Part shown: piece after piece, positions 53,066 through 62,415 of the stretch | Layout: each line of letters opens with the position of its first letter | Numbering within the stretch: the first letter of the stretch is position 1 | Source: ZC4RG30 sp046347045 | Lineage (GTDB): Bacteria; Pseudomonadota; Gammaproteobacteria; Steroidobacterales; Steroidobacteraceae | DNA length: 64,000 bases | Assembly: GCA_046347045.1 (NCBI GenBank) | Contig: JAXMGX010000008.1 | Span: forward strand, 124,001 to 188,000 | Direction: 5' to 3' | The notes under the pieces: generated by a model | What the model saw: only the letters and a program-made list of their open reading frames with translations | The model's database searches: none | Told to the model about the DNA's origin: nothing | Translations under genes and position numbers: made by a program

Positions 53066-53475
53066 GCAAGGATGCGATGCTGGAGGGCTACTTCCGGGAG
53101 GCGACCGCCTGGGATGCGGACCGGGTGGCGATGCAGGCGCGCAGCGCGCGGCTCGCCTGGATCATTGCGATCAGTGCCTGCGTGCTGACGGTGGTGGCGA
53201 TCCTGGCGCTGATGCTGCTGATGCCGCTGAAGCGAGTGGAGCCGTTCGTGATCCGAGTGGACAACAGCACCGGCATCGTCGATGTGGTGCCCGTGTTTGC
53301 CGGCCAGGCTGAGTTTCCTGAGGCGGTGACCCGGTATTTTCTGACGCATTACGTGACCACCTGCGAGCGGTTCAACTTCGCCACGGCTGCGGATGGGCAA
53401 ACGGACAGGGCAGGAGATTCAGGGGCAGGAAAGCCGTCCGGCCGGGCTGTCTGGCTGTGCAGAGTTTCCGGGTGA
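53062..53475 (+). pseudogene. virB8: VirB8 N-terminal fragment fused to IS sequence
   Basis: Native part is residues 1-109: cytoplasmic head, one TM helix (LAWIIAISACVLTVVAILALMLLMPL) and the start of the periplasmic NTF2-like domain (VEPFVIRVDNSTGIVDVV, YFLTHYVTTCERFNF). From base 53388 the frame reads IS91 3'-flank sequence and ends at 53475. VirB8 is normally about 230 residues, so the assembly domain is lost. This is the point where the secretion cluster breaks off. Confidence 0.9.
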
Positions 53476-53573
53476 CGGCCGTGGCCAGTGGCTGAGGCTC
53501 ACATAAGATCGACTATGCGAACTCGGCCCAAGCACGCACCGAGCAGGCAAGGGCGTTTGAATTTCCTATCCGC
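53388..53573 (+). mobile_element. IS91-like 3' remnant, copy C
   Basis: 186 bases corresponding to 28484-28669 of copy B and by eye the same sequence: the untranslated 3' end including oriIS, same orientation. No transposase remains. Its left edge lies inside virB8 and its right (oriIS) edge abuts an outer-membrane protein gene fragment, so it marks a deletion or fusion joint between element and chromosome. Confidence 0.9.
53553..53573 (+). other. oriIS-like end of IS copy C
   Basis: Same terminal sequence as the other two copies, ending CTATCCGC; downstream flank begins AGGTGCTCG. A GAAC or CAAG target tetramer is not evident next to any of the three ends. Confidence 0.7.
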
Positions 53574-53941
53574 AGGTGCTCGATGGGGATGGCGTGAAGG
53601 GATTCACAACGCCCCTGGCCACGCTGCATCGGTTCCAGGGCTGGGCCGACAAGTTCCTCGCCACGCCCGTCAACGGCATCGAGGACCTCTATCTGAATGC
53701 CGGCTACGCGAGCAAGGGCGTCGGCCCGCTCGAGACACTGGGCGTGACGGCGAGCTGGCATGAATTCGAGTCGCAGCGATTGTCCATCGACTACGGCAGC
53801 GAGCTGGACCTGCAGCTGCAGGGCAAGTTCCGCCGGCTCACCGGAACGCTGAAGTATGCGCACTACGATGCCCACGCCACGACGCCCGCGGCCGTGCGGG
53901 ACACCGACAAGCTCTGGGTCCAGCTCGAGTTCGTCTGGTAG
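53574..53941 (+). pseudogene. Outer-membrane porin (alginate-export type), C-terminal fragment
   Basis: About 122 residues starting exactly at the IS edge. TPLATLHRFQGWADKFLATP and GIEDLYLNAGY, alternating beta-strand pattern and a final aromatic residue (QLEFVW) mark the C-terminus of an outer-membrane barrel of the alginate-export family, which commonly precedes nitrate-assimilation genes. The N-terminal two thirds and the promoter are missing. It ends 24 bases before nasT. Confidence 0.8.
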
Positions 53942-53965
53942 GCATGGACTGCAGTACTGCCGCGT

Positions 53966-54553
53966 ATGCCAGACAGCACACTTCGAGTTCTCATCGTGGA
54001 CCAGAACCTGCTCCGTGCAGCCATCCTGGAGGATGGGCTGCGCGAGGCGGGTTACCGGGATCTCGTCGTCGTCCGCGACATGCAGAACCTGCTGCGGCGA
54101 ATCGTCGATGAGGAGCCCGACGTGATCCTGATCGACCTGGAGAACCCGAACCGCGACGTCCTGGAGCAGATGTTCCAGGTATCGCGCGTGGTGAGGAAGC
54201 CCGTCGCGATGTTCGTGGACAAGTCAGACCGCGGCTCGATCGAGGCGGCCATCGATGCCGGCGTCGGTGCGTATGTGGTCGATGGACTGCGCAAGGAGCG
54301 CGTGCAGGCCATCGTCGAGACGACGATCAGCCGGTTCAAGGCCTTCGACAAGCTGCGCACCGAGCTGCAGGAGACACGACAGCAGCTGGCCGACCGCAAG
54401 GTCGTGGATCGCGCCAAGGGCATCATCATGAGGCAGCGCAGCGTGAGCGAGGAAGAGGCCTACGAACTGCTGCGCAGGACGGCGATGGATGCCAACCTGC
54501 GCATCGCGCAGGTGGCGCAGAGCGTCATCACGGCCGCGGAGCTGCTGAAATGA
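53966..54553 (+). CDS. nasT: NasT/AmiR-type ANTAR response regulator
   Basis: 195 residues: pseudo-receiver domain (LRVLIVDQNLLRAAILEDGLREAG, ILIDLENPN) followed by a coiled coil and an ANTAR RNA-binding domain (AKGIIMRQRSVSEEEAYELLRRTAMD). NasT binds leader RNA hairpins and prevents termination, turning on nitrate-assimilation genes when nitrate is present. It overlaps nasS by four bases. No leader with paired hairpins is visible before nirB, which follows nasS directly. Confidence 0.93.
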   Translation: MPDSTLRVLIVDQNLLRAAILEDGLREAGYRDLVVVRDMQNLLRRIVDEEPDVILIDLENPNRDVLEQMFQVSRVVRKPVAMFVDKSDRGSIEAAIDAGVGAYVVDGLRKERVQAIVETTISRFKAFDKLRTELQETRQQLADRKVVDRAKGIIMRQRSVSEEEAYELLRRTAMDANLRIAQVAQSVITAAELLK

Positions 54554-55623
54554 ACGCCGCCAGCCGCACCGAACTCACGGTCGGGTTCATGCCGCTGCTG
54601 GACTGCGCGCTGCTCGTCGTGGCGCACGAAGCCGGACTGGCCCGCCAGCAGGGATTGTCGCTGCGACTGGTTCGCGAGACCTCCTGGGCCAATATCCGCG
54701 ATCGGCTGGCAGTGGGGCACTTCGATGCCGCCCACATGCTGGGCCCCATGGTCATCGCGCAGAACCTGGGCATTGGCCTGCTCGACACACCGCTCGTGGC
54801 ACCGGTGGCGCTGGGTACCGGAGGCAACGCCATCACCGTGTCCCGTCCGCTCTGGAGTGCGATGCGCGCTGCCGGCGCAGCGATCGGTGCCGAGCCGGCG
54901 CAGCAGGCGCGGGCCTTGTCCGACGTCGTCGCCCGCCGTCGCGCCGCCGGGCAACCGGTGCTGACCCTGGCAATGGTCTACCCGTTCTCCTGTCACAACT
55001 ACCAGCTGCGCGACTGGCTGGGGCGGGTGGCGTCGACCCGGACCGTGACGTGCGCCTGGTCGTGCTGCCACCCCTGCTCGTGGATGCGTTGCGCAGCGGC
55101 CGTGGATGGATTCTGCGTGGGCGAACCGTGGAACAGCCTCGCGGTGGAAGCCGGGATCGGCGTGATGCCGGTGGTGTGCAGCGACCTGTGGCCCCGGCAA
55201 CCGGAGAAGGTGCTGGGCCTGCGTGCGCAACTCGCCGAGGAGAACGCCGAAGCCGTCGGAGCGCTGGTGCGATCCATCCACGCGGCGTCGCTGTGGGCCT
55301 CCGATCCGGCCAATCACGCGGACCTGGCCAGCCTGCTCAGCCAACCCCGCTATGTCGGCGCACCGGCCCGCCTGCTGCACTCGGCGCTGGCAGGCGATCT
55401 GCGGGTCGATGCGCAGGAGCCGCCGATCCGGCGCCCCGAGTTCGCATCCTTCGGGCCCGACGACATCAACCCCAGGGAAAGCCACGCCGAGATGCTGATC
55501 ACCCACATGCAGCGCTGCGGCCAGTTGCCAGCAGGCCGCGCCGCGGCGGACGGGTTTCATTCGGGATATCGCGCCGATCTGTTCCAGGGCGCCCTGGCAT
55601 CCATCGCGGGGAGGTCGAAGTGA
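54550..55623 (+). CDS. nasS: NasS nitrate sensor (NrtA/CmpA-like, cytoplasmic)
   Basis: 357 residues, periplasmic-binding-protein fold related to NrtA/CmpA (VGFMPLLDCALLVVAHEAGLA, HFDAAHMLGPM, GFCVGEPWN) but without signal peptide, as in NasS, which holds NasT inactive until nitrate or nitrite binds. ATGA overlap with nasT and GTGA overlap with nirB imply one translationally coupled operon. Confidence 0.9.
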   Translation: MNAASRTELTVGFMPLLDCALLVVAHEAGLARQQGLSLRLVRETSWANIRDRLAVGHFDAAHMLGPMVIAQNLGIGLLDTPLVAPVALGTGGNAITVSRPLWSAMRAAGAAIGAEPAQQARALSDVVARRRAAGQPVLTLAMVYPFSCHNYQLRDWLGRVASTRTVTCAWSCCHPCSWMRCAAAVDGFCVGEPWNSLAVEAGIGVMPVVCSDLWPRQPEKVLGLRAQLAEENAEAVGALVRSIHAASLWASDPANHADLASLLSQPRYVGAPARLLHSALAGDLRVDAQEPPIRRPEFASFGPDDINPRESHAEMLITHMQRCGQLPAGRAAADGFHSGYRADLFQGALASIAGRSK

Positions 55624-58157
55624 TTCCACGCAGGAAATTGTTGGTGATCGGCAATGGCATGGTCGGTCAACGACTGCTCGAGAAGCTGTCCGCATTGCCG
55701 CGCAATCATGACGTCACCGTCCTATGCGAAGAGCCGCGGCCCGCCTACGACCGTGTGGGCCTGACCAGCTTCTTCTCGGGCCGCAGTGCGGCGGACCTGT
55801 CGCTGGTGGAAGAGGACTTCTTCGAGCGCAGCGGGATCGTGCTTCACCTTTCCGAGCGGGCGGAAGCCATCGATCGCGAGACCCGCCGCGTGAGAACCAG
55901 CGCGGGCCGGGTGCTGGAGTACGACAGCCTGGTCCTGGCCACAGGTTCTTATCCCTTCGTTCCGCCGATCCCCGGGCGGGAGCGGAGCAACTGCTTCGTC
56001 TATCGGACTATCGAGGACCTCATCGCCATCCAGGAGGCCGGGCGCCAGGCGCGCGTGGGCGCCGTGATCGGCGGTGGACTGCTCGGTCTCGAGGCCGCCA
56101 AGGCGCTGGCGGACCTGGGCCTGGAGACCCATGTCGTGGAATTCGCGCCGCGGCTCATGGCCGTGCAGGTCGATGACGGCGGCGGCCGCGTGCTGCGGCG
56201 GCATATCGAGGGATTGGGCGTGCGCGTCCATTGCGGCAAGTCCACCACATCCATCGAAGCGGGCGCCGAGCACCACAACGTGCTGCACTTCGCCGACGGC
56301 GAGAAGCTGGAAGCCGACATCGTGGTGTTCTCGGCCGGCATCAGGCCGCAAGATGCCCTGGCGCGCAGTGCCGGGCTTGACGTGGGGCCGCGCGGCGGGA
56401 TCGTCATTGACGACTCATGCCGCACCAGCGACCCCTGCATCTACGCCATCGGCGAGTGCGCCGCATGGCAGGGCAAGCTCTACGGCCTCGTCGCACCCGG
56501 CTACCAGATGGCTGATGTCGTTGCCGATGTGCTGGCAGGCACCGGCGAGCGCAGGTTCGCCGGTGCCGACATGAGCACCAAGCTGAAGCTGATGGGCGTG
56601 GATGTGGCGTCGCTGGGGGATGCACACGCCGCGACGCCCGATGCCCAGTGCTGCACGCTGGTAGATGAGCGCGCCGGCATCTACAAGAAGCTCGTGCTCA
56701 GCCAGGATGGGTCGCGCCTGCTCGGTGGCATCCTCGTGGGAGATGCCGCGGACTACGGCAACTGGCTGCAGCTGATGCTCAACGCAATGCCGCTGCCGTC
56801 GCGGCCGGAAGCGCTGCTGGTGCCTGCCGCCGAGGGCGGCGAGGCAGGCGGGCCCGGCGTGGCGGCTTTGCCGGCAAGCGCCCAGATCTGCTCGTGCAAC
56901 AACGTCAGCAAGGGTGACCTCTGCGCCGCGGTCGAGGCCGGCGTCGTGACGCTGGGCGGCATGAAGAAGGCCACGAAAGCCGCCAGTTCCTGCGGCGGCT
57001 GCGCGCAGCTGGTGCAGCAGGTCATCAAGGCGGAGTTGCAGCGCCGCGGCGTGGCCGTCAACAACCATCTGTGCGAACACTTCCCCTATTCGCGCCAGGA
57101 GCTGTTCCACCTGGTGAAGGTGGGCCAGATCCGCGAGTTCGGTGAGCTGATCGCGCGGCACGGCAAGGGCCTGGGCTGCGATGTCTGCAAGCCCACCGTG
57201 GCATCCATCCTCGCATCGCAGTGGAACGAGTTCGTGCTCAAGCCGGGCAAGGCCGTGCTGCAGGACACGAACGACCGCTTCCTGGCAAACCTGCAGAAGG
57301 ATGGCACGTATTCGGTGGTGCCGCGGGTGCCGGGTGGGGAGATCACGCCCGACAGGCTGCTGGTCATCGCGCAGGTGGCCAAGAAATACGACCTCTACAC
57401 CAAGATCACCGGCGGCCAGCGCATCGACCTGTTCGGCGCGCAGCTGAACCAGCTGCCGGAGATCTGGCGCGAGCTGATCGCCGCCGGCTTCGAATCCGGG
57501 CACGCCTACGGGAAATCGCTGCGCACGGTGAAGTCCTGCGTGGGTTCCACGTGGTGCCGCTATGGCGTGCAGGACAGCGTGGGCTTCGCGATCGAACTGG
57601 AGAACCGCTACAAGGGACTGAGGTCGCCGCACAAGATCAAGTTCGCCGTGTCGGGTTGCACGCGCGAATGCGCCGAGGCGCAGAGCAAGGACGTGGGCGT
57701 GATCGCCACGGAGAAGGGCTGGAACCTCTATGTCTGCGGCAATGGCGGCATGAAGCCGCGCCATGCCGACCTGTTGGCCAGCGACCTGGACAGCGCCACG
57801 CTGATCCGGTACGTCGACCGGTTCCTCATGTTCTACGTGCGCACTGCCGATCGGCTGCAGCGCACGGCGGGCTGGCTCGAGAACCTGGAAGGTGGCCTGG
57901 ACTACCTGCGCGCGGTCGTGTGCGACGACCGGCTCGGCATCGCCGCCGAGCTCGAGGCCGCCATGCAGAACGTGATCGGCACCTATGAGTGCGAGTGGAA
58001 GAAGGCCGTGGAAGACCCCGCCACGCTTCGCCGGTTCCGGCACTTCGTCAACAGCGACGCACTCGACCCAAACGTCGTGGTGGTCAAGGAGCGGGGGCAG
58101 CGCAGGCCGGCCACCGCGCAGGAGAAGGCCTTGCAGTCGGAGGCGGCGGGCGCGTGA
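55620..58157 (+). CDS. nirB: Assimilatory NAD(P)H nitrite reductase, large subunit
   Basis: 845 residues. FAD/NADH oxidoreductase domain first (VIGNGMVGQRLLEKL, GGGLLGLEAAKALADLGL, YAIGECAAWQGK), then BFD-like [2Fe-2S] segment (CSCNNVSKGDLC ... CGGC), then sulfite/nitrite reductase domain with siroheme-[4Fe-4S] ligands Cys640, Cys646, Cys680 and Cys684. Six-electron reduction of nitrite to ammonium. GTG start overlaps the nasS stop (GTGA). Length normal. Confidence 0.95.
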   Translation: MIPRRKLLVIGNGMVGQRLLEKLSALPRNHDVTVLCEEPRPAYDRVGLTSFFSGRSAADLSLVEEDFFERSGIVLHLSERAEAIDRETRRVRTSAGRVLEYDSLVLATGSYPFVPPIPGRERSNCFVYRTIEDLIAIQEAGRQARVGAVIGGGLLGLEAAKALADLGLETHVVEFAPRLMAVQVDDGGGRVLRRHIEGLGVRVHCGKSTTSIEAGAEHHNVLHFADGEKLEADIVVFSAGIRPQDALARSAGLDVGPRGGIVIDDSCRTSDPCIYAIGECAAWQGKLYGLVAPGYQMADVVADVLAGTGERRFAGADMSTKLKLMGVDVASLGDAHAATPDAQCCTLVDERAGIYKKLVLSQDGSRLLGGILVGDAADYGNWLQLMLNAMPLPSRPEALLVPAAEGGEAGGPGVAALPASAQICSCNNVSKGDLCAAVEAGVVTLGGMKKATKAASSCGGCAQLVQQVIKAELQRRGVAVNNHLCEHFPYSRQELFHLVKVGQIREFGELIARHGKGLGCDVCKPTVASILASQWNEFVLKPGKAVLQDTNDRFLANLQKDGTYSVVPRVPGGEITPDRLLVIAQVAKKYDLYTKITGGQRIDLFGAQLNQLPEIWRELIAAGFESGHAYGKSLRTVKSCVGSTWCRYGVQDSVGFAIELENRYKGLRSPHKIKFAVSGCTRECAEAQSKDVGVIATEKGWNLYVCGNGGMKPRHADLLASDLDSATLIRYVDRFLMFYVRTADRLQRTAGWLENLEGGLDYLRAVVCDDRLGIAAELEAAMQNVIGTYECEWKKAVEDPATLRRFRHFVNSDALDPNVVVVKERGQRRPATAQEKALQSEAAGA

Positions 58158-59723
58158 ACGCAGGCAAGCGGCATTTCGTCTGTGATCTGGAGGACATCTT
58201 CGACGGGGGAGGCGTCTGCGCCCTGGTGGACGGCGGGCAGGTGGCGCTGCTGCGAGTGGGCGATGAGGTCTTCGCCCTCGAGAACAGGGATCCCTTCAGC
58301 GGTGCTGGCGTCATCTCCCGCGGCCTGACCGGCGACCTGCAGGGGCAGCTGGTCGTGGCGTCCCCGGTCTACAAGCAGCACTTCAACCTGCGCACCGGCC
58401 GTTGCATCGAGGATGATTCGGTCGTGCTGAGGACGTGGCCGTGCGGCGTGCTGGACGGACGCGTCTGGGTGGAATTCACGCGGCAGGTCGAGCCGGCCCA
58501 CAGGGGCCGCCGCAGGCTGGTGGTGGTGGGCAATGGCATGGCGGCCATGCGCGCCATCGAGGAGTTGCTGCGACTGGCCCCCGATGCCTACGACATCACC
58601 GTATTCGGCGCCGAACCGCGTGGCAACTACAACCGCGTGCTGTTGTCGCCGCTCCTTGCCGGCGAGACCGATCGGGATCAGATCATGATCCATCCGCTGG
58701 AGTGGTATCGCGAAAGGGCCATCGCGCTGCATGCCGGGGATCCGGTCGTGTCCATCGATCGACGCCAGAAGCGCGTGATCTCCGCAGCCGGCGTCGTCTC
58801 CGGTTATGACCGGCTGCTGCTGGCCACCGGCTCGGACCCGGTGAGACTGAAGGTGAAGGGGCACGATCTCGACGGCGTGTTCAACTTCCGCAGCCTCGAC
58901 GATGTCGAAGGCATGTTGCGCCAGGTCGGCGAGGTGAGGGATGCCGTGGTGATCGGCGGGGGGCTGCTGGGACTGGAGGCAGCCAATGGCCTTGCCCGGC
59001 GGGGCCTGACGGTCACCGTGGTCCACATTCGCGGGCGGGTGATGGACCGTCAGCTCGATGATGAAGCAGCCGCCTTCCTGCGTCGTTCCATGGAGGCGCG
59101 CGGCATCCGCTTCCGCCTGTCCGCGAGGACCGAGGCATTCGAAGGTGACTCGCGCGTGAGGCGCGTGCGCCTGGAGGACGGCGGCACGATCGAGGCCGGC
59201 ATGGTCGTGGTGGCCACGGGCATCACGCCCCGCATCGCACTGGCTCGCGACTGCGGGCTGGCCTGTGATCGCGGCATCCTCGTGGACGATACGCTGCAGA
59301 CCTTCGATCCGGCGATCTATGCGGTGGGCGAGTGCGTACAGCATCGCGGCACGACCTACGGACTGGTCGCGCCGCTGTGGGAGCAGGCGCGAGTCTGCGC
59401 GGCGCATCTCGCCGAGCTGGGGGGCACGCGGTACCGCGGCTCGCCGCCTTCCTCACAGCTCAAGGTCAGCGGCATCGAGGTGTTCTCCGCCGGAGATCCA
59501 TCCCATGCCGTGAATGCCGAGTGCATCCGCTATGCGGACCCCGCGGCAGGCATCTACAAGCGACTCTGGGTCCGCGACAACCGCCTGCAGGCCGCGGTGC
59601 TCTACGGCGACACCCGTCATGCGACCCAGGTACGCGGAACTGATCGCGCAGCAGCGGGACATCTCCGCCTGCCGCGAGCAGCTCCTGTGGGGGCGGGAAG
59701 CCGCACCGGGCAGCGTCGCGTGA
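58154..59723 (+). CDS. NirD-like domain fused to FAD-dependent oxidoreductase (frameshifted near 3' end)
   Basis: About 522 residues if the frame is restored. Residues 1-110 form a Rieske-like NirD domain without cluster ligands (FALENRDPFSGAGVISRGL, PVYKQHFNL). Residues from about 118 form an FAD/NAD oxidoreductase (VVVGNGMAAMRAIEELL, GGGLLGLEAANGLARRGL, AVGECVQHRGTTYGL) like the electron-transfer partner of assimilatory nitrate reductase. GTG start overlaps the nirB stop. Near 59628 one extra base in GACCCAGG moves the frame; the true C-terminus RYAELIAQQRDISACREQLLWG continues in the next frame to 59723. The fusion could serve both nitrite and nitrate reductase. Confidence 0.85.
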
Positions 59724-62363
59724 GCGAATTCGTCCGGACCACTTGTCCGTATTGCGGCGTAGGTTGCGGCGTGCTCGCCAGCCGCTCGACCGGCGGCACC
59801 GTCGAGGTCCGCGGCGATCCTGAACACCCTGCCAATCGAGGGCGCCTGTGCTCCAAGGGCACTGCCCGGCGTCGACGCTGGGTCCGGAGGGACGGCTGCT
59901 GCATCCGGAGGTGGACGGTCTCGCCGTGGATTGGGACGCCGCGGTGGGTGCCGTGGCGTCGCGCTCCGGGCCTGCCTTGAACAGCATGGACCGGACTCCG
60001 TGGCACTGTACGTTTCCGGCCAGCTGCTCACGGAAGACTATTACGTCGCAAACAAGCTGGTGAAGGGTTACATCGGCACGGCCCAGATCGACACGAATTC
60101 ACGCCTGTGCATGTCTTCGGCCGTGTCGGGCCATGTCCGGGCCTTCGGCGAAGACGTCGTGCCGGTCGACTATGGCGACGTGGAGGCCTGCGACCTGCTC
60201 GTGCTCGTGGGGTCGAACCTGGCGTGGTGCCATCCCGTGCTGATGCAGAGGATCCAGTCGATCCGCGAACGGCGGCAGCTGCGGGTCGTGGCCATCGACC
60301 CGCGCAGGACGCAGACGGCGCAGATGGCCGACCTGCACTTGCCCGTGCGCAGCGGCACCGACGTGATGCTCTTCAATGGCCTGCTGGCGTGGCTCGACTC
60401 GCAGGGGCACACCGACGCCGCCTACGTGGCAGCGCACACTACCGGCGCCGACGATGCCCTGCGGTCGGCACGCGCGGCCAGCACCGACGTGCTGGCCACC
60501 GCGCAGGCATGCGGCCTGGATCCAGCGCTGCTGCAGCGGTTCTTCGACTGGTTCGGGGCTACCGGGCGCGTGGTGACCCTGTTCTCGCAGGGGGTGAACC
60601 AGTCTTCCGCCGGCGTCGACAAGGTCAACAGCATCATCAACTGCCATCTGCTGACCGGACGCATCGGTCGCGCCGGCATGGGACCCTTCTCGATCACCGG
60701 CCAGCCCAACGCCATGGGCGGGCGCGAAGTGGGAGGACTGTCGACGCAGCTGGCCGCGCACCTGAACCTGGAGGACGACGCCCACCGCTCGGCCGTACAG
60801 GACTTCTGGCGATCGCCGCGCATGGCCGGCAAGCCGGGCCCGAAGGCCGTGGAGCTGTTCGACGCGATCGGTGAGGGACGCATCAAGGCCGTGTGGATCA
60901 TTGCCACGAATCCGGTGGTCAGCCTTCCCGATGCAGATCGGGTGAAACGCGCGCTGTCGCGCTGCCCGCTGGTGATCGTGTCCGACTGCGTCGACCGCAA
61001 CGACACCCTGGCGCTTGCGCACATCAAGCTTCCCGCGACGGGATGGGCCGAAAAGGATGGCACCGTCACGAACTCGGACCGGCACATCTCGCGCCAGCGC
61101 GCCTTCCAGGTCGCGCCCGGAGAGGCCCGGCCTGACTGGTGGATCATCAGCGCCGTGGCGCGCCGCATGGGATTCGACGGCTTCGGCTACGAAAGTGCGG
61201 CGCAGATATTCGACGAGCACGCGCGGCTCAGCGAGGTGTCGGTGCGATTCGGCCGGCGTTTCGACCTGAGGGGCCTCTCCGGATTGTCGCCGCAGGAATA
61301 CGACCGGATGGAACCACGGCAGTGGCCCTTGCCTGGCGCCGGCGAAGTGTCCGCGATGCGGCCTTTCGCCGATGGCCGGTTTCCGACCGGCGACGGGCGC
61401 GCGCGTCTCGTGGCGACCCCCGCGCGGCTGCCAAGGCACTCGCCGACGGCCGAGTTTCCCCTGGTCCTGAATACCGGCCGCGTGCGGGACCAATGGCACA
61501 CGATGACGCGTACCAGTCGCGCCCCACAGCTCAATGCCCATGAACCGGAGCCCTTCGTCGATGCGCACGTGCTCGACATGCAGGCTGCGGGGATCCGCGA
61601 GGGCGAAGTCGCCCGAGTGGTCACGCGCTGGGGAAGTGCGCTGGGACGTGTGCGGGCCAGCGGCGAAGTGCCCCAGGGCATGATCTTCATGCCGATACAC
61701 TGGAGCGAGCAGTTCGCACACCTGTCGCGCGTGGGGGCGGCCGTCAATCCGGTGGTCGACCCTTCTTCCGGGGAGCCGGAGTTCAAGCACACGCCTTCAC
61801 GCCTGGAACGCGTCGACACGCAATGGCGCGGCTTCCTGCTCTCCCGTGCTGCCGTGCCGCCTCCGGATGCGACATGGTGGGCGACCTCCGCGCAGGATTC
61901 CGTCAGCCGGCTCGAGTTCGAAGGCCAGGGAAATGATCCACCCGGCGCGCGTTGGCTGCGTTCCGCGCTGCCCGGCGCGGAGTGCGCCGAATGGATCGAA
62001 TACGGCGATGCGGGAACCGGCTGCTGGCGCGCGGCGCTGGTTTCCGACGGCGTGCTGGTCGCCTGCATGATGGTCACCCGCACCGGAGTCCTGCCGTCGC
62101 GTGGCTGGGTGTCGTCGCTGTTTGCGAAACCCGTGCTGGAGCCCGCGGATCGCGGTTCGTTGCTGCGCGGCGCGCGGCAGGACGTCAGGGATCCAGGACC
62201 CACCGTCTGCGCCTGCTTCCAGGTGGGAGCCAACAGCATCCGCAGTGCCGTGCAATCGGGCTGCGCTTCGCTGGAAGCGATCGGGGCGCAGCTGCGGGCG
62301 GGGACCAACTGCGGATCCTGCCGACCGGAGATCCAGCGACTGCTGGCGGTCGCTCCGCAGTGA
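59720..62363 (+). CDS. nasA: Assimilatory nitrate reductase catalytic subunit (two frameshifts)
   Basis: About 881 residues when restored. N-terminal [4Fe-4S] motif CPYCGVGCGV, GDPEHPANRGRLCSKGT, then molybdopterin domains (SSAGVDKVNSIINCHLLTGRIGRAG, TGQPNAMGGREVGGL) and a C-terminal BFD-like [2Fe-2S] site (CACFQVG ... CGSCRPEI). Reduces nitrate to nitrite in the cytoplasm. The frame changes near 59868 (a missing T in the expected CTG after GCC) and near 59963 (a missing C before TCCGGGCC). GTG start overlaps the preceding gene's stop. If the indels are real the gene is dead; if they are base-calling errors it is intact. Confidence 0.88.
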
Positions 62364-62415
62364 GTTCGTCGCACAGGCCCGAATCCGGTCAGGCCCGCCA
62401 GACCGGAGGGTGCTG

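Larger units (their letters stand above)
18433..53573. mobile_element. Truncated integrative (conjugative) element in tRNA-Asp
   Basis: The left boundary is tRNA-Asp with an adjacent integrase and excisionase-like gene. The interior holds IS91-like copies, FlhC/FlhD-like regulators, a metabolic/export module and a virB2-virB8 secretion cluster. The right boundary is an oriIS remnant: virB8 stops after about 109 codons, and virB9-virB11, relaxase, coupling protein and attR are missing. About 35 kb remain. It cannot conjugate by itself as it stands. Excision is also doubtful because no second att site is seen. Confidence 0.8.
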
